In this document: in pieces, positions 1 through 6,686 of the stretch | How the letters are laid out: each line of letters begins with the position of its first letter | How positions within the stretch are numbered: the stretch's first letter is position 1 | Origin: SIG455 sp045659025 | GTDB lineage: Bacteria > Bacillota > Clostridia > UMGS1810 | Reading direction: 5' to 3' | DNA: 18,289 nt | Assembly: GCA_045659025.1 (NCBI GenBank) | Contig: JAZOWA010000016.1 | Location: 1-18,289 of the forward strand | Notes under the pieces: model-generated | What the model was told of the DNA's origin: nothing | The model's input: the letters and a program-made list of their open reading frames with translations, nothing else | Databases searched by the model: none | Program-made: the position numbers and the translations under genes

Positions 1-17
1 TCCTTAGGGAGGAAATG

Positions 18-124
18 CTCAAAAAACACGATTATGGCACATGACTTTGTCAAAAAGCCTTGAAATCCGTCAGGATTCCTTCGGCTCTTTTCCGTGCCCT
101 GCACTCATAATCGGGATTTTTGAG
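18..124. repeat. Nested imperfect palindrome (possible mobile palindromic element or structured RNA)
   Basis: Outer arms at 18-36 and 106-124 are inverted copies with two mismatches. Inside them GGCAC (36-40) pairs with GTGCC (94-98), AGCC (56-59) with GGCT (83-86), and AATCC (64-68) with GGATT (73-77) around a GTCA loop. All arms are collinear, so the stretch could fold as one long bulged hairpin. No ORF of note lies in it. It could be a dispersed palindromic repeat, a short non-autonomous element, or the 3' structure of a transcript entering from the left. Copy number cannot be judged from one window. Confidence 0.5.
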
Positions 125-167
125 TGCAAAGCAGTTTTGGATTAGATGTTTTTCGATTCAGAGAAGT

Positions 168-207
168 AAAAAAATGCAGACAATACTGACGTATGTCTGC
201 ATTTTTT
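168..207. terminator. Bidirectional intrinsic terminator downstream of the deoR-type gene
   Basis: TGCAGAC (175-181) pairs with GTCTGCA (195-201). The stem continues as ATAC (183-186) with GTAT (191-194) around a TGAC loop, with one bulged A. An A-run precedes it (168-174) and a T-run follows it (202-207), so it has a U-tract on either strand. On the minus strand it lies about 80 bases past the stop of the DeoR-family gene. Confidence 0.8.
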
Positions 208-283
208 GCGCACTATTAACGGAAAACGGCAAACCAAAACCAATTTATCCCTAAGAAGCACCGCCGTTCAGTCAACGCTTTTT

Positions 284-1039
284 TTATCGTATTTTGATTG
301 AAGTCTTGGCGATTTTGCTCTTTATCTTATCGGGTACGGCGGAATCCGTCACGATGTAATCTGCCACGACGAGATCAGATATTTTGGTGAATGCTCTGCG
401 GTTAAATTTAGAATGGTCAGCTGCTACTATGTTGAGACTCGATTGTTCCAGCATGATTCTGTCAATTTCCGCTTCCTTGTCATAATAGGTGGAGAATCCG
501 TGTTCTGCATCTATTCCGTCAACGGAGAGTATGAGCTTGTCTGCGTGATATGATTTCAGTTGCCTTACCGCATCATCACCAAAGGTAAATTGGTATTTGG
601 AGTTTATCTGTCCGCCCAGAAGGATTATATTGAAATTCGGATTAGTAGTTCCTTCCAATGCTATTGAAATGGAATTGGTGACTATGTTTAAGTTAAGGTG
701 TTGCGGTATAGAACGGAATACCAGTAGGGTAGTGGTGCCGGAATTTAGCATCACAGTGTCATTATCTTCTATCATTTCCGCAATTTTCTTTGCTATGATT
801 TCCTTCTGTGCCTGATTGGTAGACATACGCTGAGTTAAGCTCATGTTGTAGTAGGGCTTGTATGAGCTCACCGCACCGCCATGCACACGGGTGAGAAGTC
901 CCTTGTTCTCCATATCGGCAAGGTCGGTTCTTATAGTCACTTCCGAAGTCTCAAATATTCTGCTTAGTTCGGTTACCCTTACGCTTCCGTTTTTGCCGAG
1001 AAGCTCAAGGATTTGCTTTCTGCGGTCATCAATTACCAT
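284..1039 (-). CDS. DeoR-family sugar-operon transcriptional repressor
   Basis: This 251-residue protein has the usual DeoR-family length and layout. Residues 1-57 form the N-terminal winged helix-turn-helix, with the signature TSEVTIRTDLADMENKG followed by LLTRVHGGAV. Residues from about 75 to 235 form the DeoR sensor domain, which has the LNSGTTT phosphate-binding loop, the ADKLILSVDGID segment and the AADHSKF motif. Regulators of this family usually repress a neighbouring sugar operon and are released by a phosphorylated sugar intermediate. The gene is divergent from the catabolic operon at 1260-9332, so that operon is the likely target and the product of its FGGY kinase a plausible inducer (inference). 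The ATG start has a GAGGGGGAT ribosome binding site just upstream. Its promoter lies inside the shared operator, which predicts autoregulation. Family assignment is firm; the effector is unknown. Confidence 0.93.
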   Translation of the reverse strand: MVIDDRRKQILELLGKNGSVRVTELSRIFETSEVTIRTDLADMENKGLLTRVHGGAVSSYKPYYNMSLTQRMSTNQAQKEIIAKKIAEMIEDNDTVMLNSGTTTLLVFRSIPQHLNLNIVTNSISIALEGTTNPNFNIILLGGQINSKYQFTFGDDAVRQLKSYHADKLILSVDGIDAEHGFSTYYDKEAEIDRIMLEQSSLNIVAADHSKFNRRAFTKISDLVVADYIVTDSAVPDKIKSKIAKTSIKIR

Positions 1040-1074
1040 GCTATCCCCCTCTTATTCGATAAAACTTTCTTTTT

Positions 1075-1103
1075 ACTATACAACAAACTTTCGTTTTTGT
1101 CAA
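1075..1103 (-). promoter_or_regulatory. Promoter of the DeoR-family gene
   Basis: Read on the minus strand, a perfect TTGACA -35 box (1098-1103) is followed after 17 bases by TATAGT (1075-1080) as -10. Transcription would begin near 1068 and give a leader of about 30 bases. The -35 box lies in the spacer of the operator inverted repeat. Confidence 0.75.
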
Positions 1104-1125
1104 CAAAAATTAAAAACGAAAGTTT
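1085..1125. promoter_or_regulatory. Operator: perfect 14-bp inverted repeat for the DeoR-family repressor
   Basis: AAACTTTCGTTTTT (1085-1098) and its exact reverse complement (1112-1125) are separated by 13 bases. The TTTCGTTT core resembles boxes bound by AgaR/GlpR-type DeoR-family regulators. The left arm fills the -10/-35 spacer of the leftward promoter, so binding would block that promoter directly. Confidence 0.7.
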
Positions 1126-1128
1126 TGG

Positions 1129-1166
1129 CTTTCGTTTCAAATAAAAAACAAAAATAAAACGAAAAA
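1129..1166. promoter_or_regulatory. Two further TTTCGTTT-type operator boxes upstream of the catabolic operon
   Basis: CTTTCGTTTC (1129-1138) lies on the plus strand and AAAACGAAAAA (1156-1166) is the same core on the opposite strand. The second box ends five bases before the -35 of the rightward promoter. With the perfect inverted repeat this makes four boxes between the two divergent genes, a layout that fits cooperative or looped repression. Confidence 0.55.
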
Positions 1167-1170
1167 TATA

Positions 1171-1199
1171 TTGACAAACTTGATTCTTTGCTATATTAT
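1171..1199 (+). promoter_or_regulatory. Promoter of the aminotransferase-led catabolic operon
   Basis: TTGACA (1171-1176), a 17-base spacer, and TATTAT (1194-1199) match sigma-A consensus closely. The start of transcription is expected near 1206, giving a leader of about 55 bases that carries AAGGAG (1246-1251) eight bases before the ATG. Confidence 0.78.
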
Positions 1200-1259
1200 A
1201 TTAACGTAGGACATTTTGTTATTTTTTATAATAAAAATATATAAAAAGGAGAGTTCACT

Positions 1260-2630
1260 ATGAGCGCAAATTGGGCAAAGATGGACCTTACTAAGGTACC
1301 TAATATGGTATCCTCCACAGTACCCGGTCCCAAGTCAATCGAGTATCATGATAGATGCTCTAAGTACATGAAGGGTTATTCCAGCCAGGTTAAATTGTTC
1401 CCCGTAACATTTGATTCAGGCTATGGATACACTCTTACAGACGTTGATGGTAATACATACCTCGACTTTTCATCCGGTATTTATGTAACAGGTCTCGGTC
1501 ACTGCCATCCCAAAATCAGCGAAGGCGTTGCAGAGCAGGCAAAGAAGCTTATGAACTGTCACGACTTTACTACCAAGGTTAAGATGGAACTCGTTGAGAA
1601 ACTTCACGAGATCACCGGTGGTCGTTTTGGTGGTTTCCAGTTCTATGATTCTGGTACAACAGCGGTTGAAGCAGGTCTCCGTTGCGCTCGTGCAGCGACA
1701 GGCAAGCAGGAATTTTTCTCCTTCTTCAGAGACTTCCACGGTAAAACCTACGGAGCAAACTCACTTGCAGTTGTAGGTCCCGATACCCATATGAGAGCAC
1801 CCGGCTTTATGTTGGTGCCCCGTCCCAATCCCTACCGCGATTTCTTCGGCAGAAGCGAGGAAGAGGCATGGAAGGATTCTTCACCTTATATCAATATGAT
1901 TGAGGGTATGCTTGATAACGCATGTGCAAGTGGCGGTAAGAATGTTGCGGCCATCGTATTGGAGCCTGTTCAGGGTTGGGGTGGTACAATTATTCCTCCT
2001 GCAGATTTCATCCCTGCACTTCGTGCACTTTGTGACAGACGTGGCATCCTTCTCTTTGCAGACGAAGTACTTAACTGTATGGCACGTACTGGTAAATATC
2101 TTGCTATGGATCACTGGAACACTACTGCTGATATTACAACCCTCGGTAAGGGCTTCGGTAACGGCTTCCCCGTAACCGCACTTGCAGTATCCAAGGATCT
2201 TGCTCCCGCAATTGAGAAGATTTCTGCATCTTCAAGTTACGGTGGTAACCCCATGGCTTGTATCGCAGCACTCGAGTCAATCAGAGTAATTGAGGAGGAG
2301 AACCTCAACGAGCGTTCAACTCACCTCGGCGAGATTATGCTTGCTAAGATGGAGCAGATGAAGGCAGAGCATCCCATCATCGGTGATGTTCGTGCAATCG
2401 GATGCTTGCAGGCAATCGAGGTTGTTAAAGACAGAGAGACCAAAGAGCCCTTCGCAGAGGCAGGCCAGATGATTTATCAGAAGGCATTTGAGAAAGGTCT
2501 TGCATGGGTACCTTCAGGTCACATCCTCCGTATGTCACCTCCCATGATTCTCGATGACGAAGCAGCCCTCAAGGGTCTTGACATCATTGAAGAAGCAGTT
2601 AAAGAGACAGAGAAACACTTTGGTTATTAA
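1260..2630 (+). CDS. Class III PLP-dependent aminotransferase
   Basis: This 456-residue cytoplasmic enzyme belongs to the class III (omega-type) aminotransferases, which remove an amino group, usually a terminal one, and pass it to an oxo-acid. Visible family landmarks are the substrate-pocket segment GIYVTGLGHCHPKI, the phosphate-binding DSGTTAVEAG (130-139), the DEV triad (268-270) whose Asp contacts the PLP ring nitrogen, and the catalytic Lys297 in TLGKGFGNGFP. Length is normal for the family. In most relatives the phosphate loop reads SGTEAVE; here it is SGTTAVE. It is the first gene of the operon and has the best ribosome binding site. A stem-loop follows it, which may raise its level relative to later genes. 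The substrate is not identifiable. The sugar-enzyme neighbours suggest an amino sugar, amino polyol or aminocyclitol rather than GABA or ornithine. Confidence 0.92.
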   Translation: MSANWAKMDLTKVPNMVSSTVPGPKSIEYHDRCSKYMKGYSSQVKLFPVTFDSGYGYTLTDVDGNTYLDFSSGIYVTGLGHCHPKISEGVAEQAKKLMNCHDFTTKVKMELVEKLHEITGGRFGGFQFYDSGTTAVEAGLRCARAATGKQEFFSFFRDFHGKTYGANSLAVVGPDTHMRAPGFMLVPRPNPYRDFFGRSEEEAWKDSSPYINMIEGMLDNACASGGKNVAAIVLEPVQGWGGTIIPPADFIPALRALCDRRGILLFADEVLNCMARTGKYLAMDHWNTTADITTLGKGFGNGFPVTALAVSKDLAPAIEKISASSSYGGNPMACIAALESIRVIEEENLNERSTHLGEIMLAKMEQMKAEHPIIGDVRAIGCLQAIEVVKDRETKEPFAEAGQMIYQKAFEKGLAWVPSGHILRMSPPMILDDEAALKGLDIIEEAVKETEKHFGY

Positions 2631-2639
2631 TAAAAATTC

Positions 2640-2675
2640 TTTCAAGGGTTATTGCGATTGCGATAACCCTTGAAA
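2640..2675 (+). other. Intercistronic stem-loop after the aminotransferase gene
   Basis: TTTCAAGGGTTAT (2640-2652) pairs perfectly over 13 bases with ATAACCCTTGAAA (2663-2675), leaving a 10-base loop. No T-run follows, so it is unlikely to be an efficient terminator. Its position suggests 3' protection of the aminotransferase message, an RNA-processing site, or partial attenuation that lowers expression of the downstream genes. Confidence 0.75.
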
Positions 2676-2700
2676 TGATTATTAAAGAGAGGATAAATTT

Positions 2701-3834
2701 ATGAAAACAGTCAGATTCGGTCTTATCGGTTGTGGTCTTATGGCAAGAGAGTTTGCATCAGCAGCCGCAAGATGGTGCCACCTTACAGATGATATTGCGA
2801 AACCCGAGATAGTTGGTATATGCTCCGTTGTTCCCAAGGAGATGGAGTGGTTTCAGAAGAATTTTCCCGATATAAAATATTCAGTTTCCGACTATAAAGA
2901 GCTCCTTGATAAAGAGGATATTGACGCAATCTACTGCGCTGTTCCTCATAATCTTCATGAGCAATTTTATATAGATATTATTAAGAGCGGTAAAGCACTT
3001 TTGGGTGAGAAACCCTTTGGTATGGATAAGGCGGCCAATGCCAAGATTATGGAAGCTATCAAAGAGAACCCCAATACCTTCGTGCGTTGCTGCAGCGAAT
3101 TCCCTTATTACCCTGCTATGCAGACAATGATTAACTGGTACAAAGAGGGCAAATTCGGTAAAGTACTTGAGATTCATTGCGGATTTAACCATTGCAGCGA
3201 TATGGACACCAATAAACCTATCAACTGGAAGAGAATGGTTAAGTTCAATGGCGAATACGGATGCCTTGGCGATCTTGGTATCCACACACAGCACGTTCCT
3301 TTCCGTCTCGGCTTCAAGCCCAAGACAGTAAGGGCACACTTCTCTAATATTGTTAAAGAGAGACCTGATGGCAAAGGTGGCATGGCAGTTTGTGATACCT
3401 TTGATAACTGCACTATCTTCACCACCACACTCAATCAGGATGGTGACGAAATCCCCATGACCTTCGAGACCAAACGTATGAGCCCCGGAGCTACTAACCG
3501 TTGGTTCTTCGAGATTTACGGTATGGATTGCAGTGCCCGCTTCACAAGTGATGATGCCAATGCATTCTACTACACATCATCCTGGGGTAAGGAACAGTCA
3601 TGGAACCGTATCATAATCGGTTACAAGCCCATGATTCCCACCATCACAGGTCCTATTTTTGAATTTGGTTTCACTGATGCCATTCAGCAGCAGATTGCCG
3701 CATTTATATTGGAGTATTCAGGTGTAGAAGTTCCCTTTGGCCTCTTCACACCCGAGGAGACAGTTCTTTCTCATACCCTCGCTACTGCGGCACTCAAGTC
3801 CTTCTACAATAAGACCGTAGAGGTTATAGACTAA
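2701..3834 (+). CDS. Gfo/Idh/MocA-family NAD(P)-dependent oxidoreductase
   Basis: The 377-residue protein begins with a Rossmann fold (FGLIGCGLMAREFA, residues 6-19) and has the family EKP motif at Glu103-Lys104-Pro105 (GEKPFG). A later DLGIH motif (Asp191-Gly193-His195) matches the usual D-x-G-x-H catalytic segment. The family oxidises or reduces hydroxyl/keto groups on sugars, polyols and inositols with NAD(P). There is no signal peptide, so it acts in the cytoplasm. It lies 70 bases after the aminotransferase with AGAGAGG as ribosome binding site. Pairing of such a dehydrogenase with an aminotransferase is known from amino-sugar metabolism, where a keto intermediate links the two. Here it may reduce the ketone left by transamination, or make the ketone or aldehyde first (inference). 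The stop codon is doubled (TAATAG). Confidence 0.92.
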   Translation: MKTVRFGLIGCGLMAREFASAAARWCHLTDDIAKPEIVGICSVVPKEMEWFQKNFPDIKYSVSDYKELLDKEDIDAIYCAVPHNLHEQFYIDIIKSGKALLGEKPFGMDKAANAKIMEAIKENPNTFVRCCSEFPYYPAMQTMINWYKEGKFGKVLEIHCGFNHCSDMDTNKPINWKRMVKFNGEYGCLGDLGIHTQHVPFRLGFKPKTVRAHFSNIVKERPDGKGGMAVCDTFDNCTIFTTTLNQDGDEIPMTFETKRMSPGATNRWFFEIYGMDCSARFTSDDANAFYYTSSWGKEQSWNRIIIGYKPMIPTITGPIFEFGFTDAIQQQIAAFILEYSGVEVPFGLFTPEETVLSHTLATAALKSFYNKTVEVID

Positions 3835-3854
3835 TAGATTGGGGGATACCATAA

Positions 3855-5213
3855 ATGAATAAGAAAATAGCATTTGTTTGCTTTGGTGAGGTTAACACTC
3901 CCATTGACCGACTCAATATGAAACACGACGAAGGCCTTGAAGTTATTAAGGGCCTCGGTTACGAAGTGTTTGATGGTGGTCTTGTAATTGACGATCCTGA
4001 GTATAAGACTGCAGATGCAGCGATTGCCAAAATCATTGACAAGGACTTTTCTGCCCTTGTTGTATGTGTGGCAGGTTGGGTACCCACCCATGCGGTTGTT
4101 CGTGTGACTGATCATTTCCGTCATATCCCCATGCTTTTGTGGGGTCTTTGCGGATGGAAGGAGAACGGCAGAATCATTACCACCGCAGAGCAGGCAGGCA
4201 CCACCGCTATCCGTCCTGCATTCGAGGCGCTTGGCTACACCTTCAAATACGTATATAACATCATCGGCAAGGATTACCCCTTGAATAAGATTAACTCCTT
4301 CCTCAAGGCTTGCTGTGCTAAGAAAGAGCTCAGATCCGCCCGTGTAGGTACTATGGGTTACAGAGATATGCTTCTTTATGGCACACAGTTTGAAGGTAAC
4401 TCCATGCGTGGCCAGATCGGTGTAGAGGTTGAACCCTTCGAGATGCTCGAGATGGTACAGAACCTTGATAAACTCACCGATAAGGATATCAAAGACGGTG
4501 TTGACTTCGTCAAATCCAACTGGAAGTTTGAGAAAGAGTGTGATGACAGCGTTATTGAAAACGGTGTTAAATACGCTCTTGCTATCGGTATGAAGATAAA
4601 GGAACGCGGTTGGGAAGCAATCACACTTTTAGACGTTGACGGTATGAAGAAACTCCTCGGTTTCCCTCCTGCAATGGTATTTATGCTCTTAGAGCACTAC
4701 TATGGCGTACTCACTGTTCCCGAGAACGATATCATGGGTGCAGTTACACAGATTGCCATGAAGTACCTTACCGAACAGCTCGTGCCTTATCTTGAATATT
4801 ACGAATTCTTTGAAGAAAGTATGCTTATCGGTGTGCCCGACTATGTTCCTCAGGCAGTTACCGAGGGTGAAGTTACTGTTCTTCCCGCTGCATTCGGTCT
4901 TCTCAATTCTTCACTTCTTAACGTTTCAAAGGTTAAGACGGGCTATGTAACCTGTGCAAGAATTTATTACCTTAACGGCAAATATAAGATGCACGTATAT
5001 ACCGCAGAGGCAAAGAATCCTCCTGCTTGGAACGAGTACGGATGGGATGATCCCGCCCCTCAGCTTCCCAGCCTTGAGGTGTTCCCCGATAGTTGCACAG
5101 TAGAGGAATTTGCAGAGAACGTTGCAGGTCAGCACGTTATCGTGGCATACGGCAACTTCGTGGAAGAGATTAAAGACTTCTGCAAGATTATGGATATTGA
5201 ACTCGTTATGTAA
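3855..5213 (+). CDS. L-fucose/L-arabinose isomerase-fold protein (COG2407-like)
   Basis: The 452-residue protein resembles the L-fucose isomerase-like group, whose members are shorter than classical FucI (about 590 residues). The N-terminal part shows the typical alternating Rossmann-like pattern (KIAFVCFGEV; ALVVCVAGWVPTHAVV). The segment TVPENDIMGAVTQ (287-299) matches the E-x-D-x-x-GA metal-site region of the family, with Glu290 and Asp292. His427 in AGQHVIVAYGN fits the C-terminal active-site histidine. Known members interconvert aldoses and ketoses using a divalent metal. The upstream CWP-type motif common in the group is not clear here; LLDVDGM (258-264) stands in that region, so the first metal ligand is uncertain. 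It sits just before a sugar kinase, the usual isomerase-kinase order. A GGGGGA ribosome binding site precedes ATG by eight bases, and the stop is TAATAG. The sugar substrate is unknown. Confidence 0.8.
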   Translation: MNKKIAFVCFGEVNTPIDRLNMKHDEGLEVIKGLGYEVFDGGLVIDDPEYKTADAAIAKIIDKDFSALVVCVAGWVPTHAVVRVTDHFRHIPMLLWGLCGWKENGRIITTAEQAGTTAIRPAFEALGYTFKYVYNIIGKDYPLNKINSFLKACCAKKELRSARVGTMGYRDMLLYGTQFEGNSMRGQIGVEVEPFEMLEMVQNLDKLTDKDIKDGVDFVKSNWKFEKECDDSVIENGVKYALAIGMKIKERGWEAITLLDVDGMKKLLGFPPAMVFMLLEHYYGVLTVPENDIMGAVTQIAMKYLTEQLVPYLEYYEFFEESMLIGVPDYVPQAVTEGEVTVLPAAFGLLNSSLLNVSKVKTGYVTCARIYYLNGKYKMHVYTAEAKNPPAWNEYGWDDPAPQLPSLEVFPDSCTVEEFAENVAGQHVIVAYGNFVEEIKDFCKIMDIELVM

Positions 5214-5227
5214 TAGGTGATACTTCT

Positions 5228-6685
5228 ATGTATTTAGGAATAGACTTAGGCAGTACCAATATCAAAGCGGCTCTCTATGATGCAGATATGCATCTTGTAG
5301 ACCGTCGCAGCATCCCTGTTGAATACATCAGGGATAACGGTGTGGTAGAGTTTGACGCGGTTGTATATACCGAGAATCTCCTCACTCTTTTGTCTGGCCT
5401 TTTATCTGATAACAAGGTAAGCAATGTTTCAGAGATTGCATTTACCGGTCAGGCAGAGTCCCTTGTGGTAGTGGGAGAGGACGGCACCCCTCTTATGAAC
5501 GCTATATCCTGGATGGATGAACGTTCTGTAGCAGAGTGCGGTGAACTTGATAAACTCTTCACCTTAGACGAATGTGAAAAAGTTACGGGTCAGCAGGCGA
5601 TAATTCCCACCTGGCCCGCCACAAAAATCCTCTGGCTTTCCAAGAATAGACCCGAGGTGTTTGATAGTGCGGATACATATATGCTCCTTAAGGATTTTGT
5701 AGTATTCTGCCTTACAGGCAATAAAGTGTCCGATATGTCTATCGCCACATTTTCTTTCTACTTTGACATTTATAATAAATGCTATTGGAAGAAGATGCTT
5801 GATGCAATCGGCATAGACGAGACCAAGCTCCCCCCTCTGGCAGAGCCTTGCACCGTTGCAGGCACATTAAAGAGGGATATTGCCGATAGATTGGGTATTG
5901 CAGATAATACCAAGGTAAATATCGGCACTCTTGACCACTTTGCAGGTATGATAGGTACGGGTAATATCGGCGAGGGTAAGATTACCCTCTCCACAGGCAC
6001 CGTTATGGCAATGGCCACTTTCGCAAAGAAAGATGTCACTGATATCAGCGGAGTTGCTATGCACTATGGCTTTATCCCCGATACTCATATAATGCTTCCC
6101 GTTTGTGAAAGCGGTGGAGTAAGCCTTGAGTGGTTCAAGACCAACTGTATGAAGGATGTCTCCTTCAGGGAGATAGACGATACCATCTCTGCAAGGGGCA
6201 GAAATAAACTTATTTTCCTGCCTTATCTTGTAGGCGCAAACTCCCCCGAGTTTGATTCCCGTGCCACGGGTGTGTTCTGGGGCTTGAGAGGTGAACACGA
6301 TGCCTTTGATATGGCGTATGCCGTTATGGAAGGCGTAGGCTTCCTCCTCAAGAAAAACTGTGAGTATATCGCCAAAAACGGCTCCGAGGTTAATACCATT
6401 ATCGCCACGGGCGGTGGTTCCAAGAGTGATGTGTGGTGTCAGCTACAGGCAGATATCACCAATCTCCCTATTATGATTCCTAAGGAGAAAGAAGCGGCCT
6501 GCCTTGGCGCGGCTATAATCGCAGCGGTGAGTGATGGCAGAATCGAGAGCTTTGATAAGGCGGCAGAGCAGATAGAGTTTGAGAAGGTATTTAATCCCTC
6601 CTGCGATGACACCTTGAGTGAAAAGTACACTCAGTTTAACGAACTTTATGAATTTTCCTGCAGATTAAAGGACGGAGGCAGATAA
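5228..6685 (+). CDS. FGGY-family carbohydrate kinase (xylulokinase-like)
   Basis: The 485-residue protein has the FGGY/actin-like two-domain kinase layout. The N-terminal phosphate loop reads LGIDLGSTNIKAALYD (residues 3-18), and Asp236 in GTLDHFAGMIGTG is the expected catalytic base. The C-terminal nucleotide-binding segment is ATGGGSKSDVWCQLQADI. Such kinases phosphorylate sugars or polyols, typically ketoses, with ATP. It follows the isomerase gene by 14 bases with AGGTGA as ribosome binding site, and the next gene starts one base after its stop. The likely role is phosphorylation of the ketose made by the isomerase, trapping it and producing a ligand for the DeoR-family repressor (inference). 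Which FGGY subfamily it belongs to cannot be told by eye. Confidence 0.92.
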   Translation: MYLGIDLGSTNIKAALYDADMHLVDRRSIPVEYIRDNGVVEFDAVVYTENLLTLLSGLLSDNKVSNVSEIAFTGQAESLVVVGEDGTPLMNAISWMDERSVAECGELDKLFTLDECEKVTGQQAIIPTWPATKILWLSKNRPEVFDSADTYMLLKDFVVFCLTGNKVSDMSIATFSFYFDIYNKCYWKKMLDAIGIDETKLPPLAEPCTVAGTLKRDIADRLGIADNTKVNIGTLDHFAGMIGTGNIGEGKITLSTGTVMAMATFAKKDVTDISGVAMHYGFIPDTHIMLPVCESGGVSLEWFKTNCMKDVSFREIDDTISARGRNKLIFLPYLVGANSPEFDSRATGVFWGLRGEHDAFDMAYAVMEGVGFLLKKNCEYIAKNGSEVNTIIATGGGSKSDVWCQLQADITNLPIMIPKEKEAACLGAAIIAAVSDGRIESFDKAAEQIEFEKVFNPSCDDTLSEKYTQFNELYEFSCRLKDGGR

Positions 6686-6686
6686 T

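Noticed and set aside
858..1157. Rightward open frame of 99 codons over the start of the DeoR-family gene and the operator region
   Set aside because: It covers the helix-turn-helix coding region in antisense and the operators; no ribosome binding site and no domain.
1200..1259. Riboswitch or leader peptide before the aminotransferase gene
   Set aside because: The leader is only about 55 A/T-rich bases with no stable fold or short ORF with a ribosome binding site.
2640..2675. Terminator splitting the operon after the aminotransferase gene
   Set aside because: The stem is strong but no T-run follows and there is no new promoter before the oxidoreductase gene.
5867..6298. Leftward open frame of 143 codons inside the kinase gene
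   Set aside because: It is antisense to the catalytic-Asp region of the FGGY kinase and shows no family pattern.
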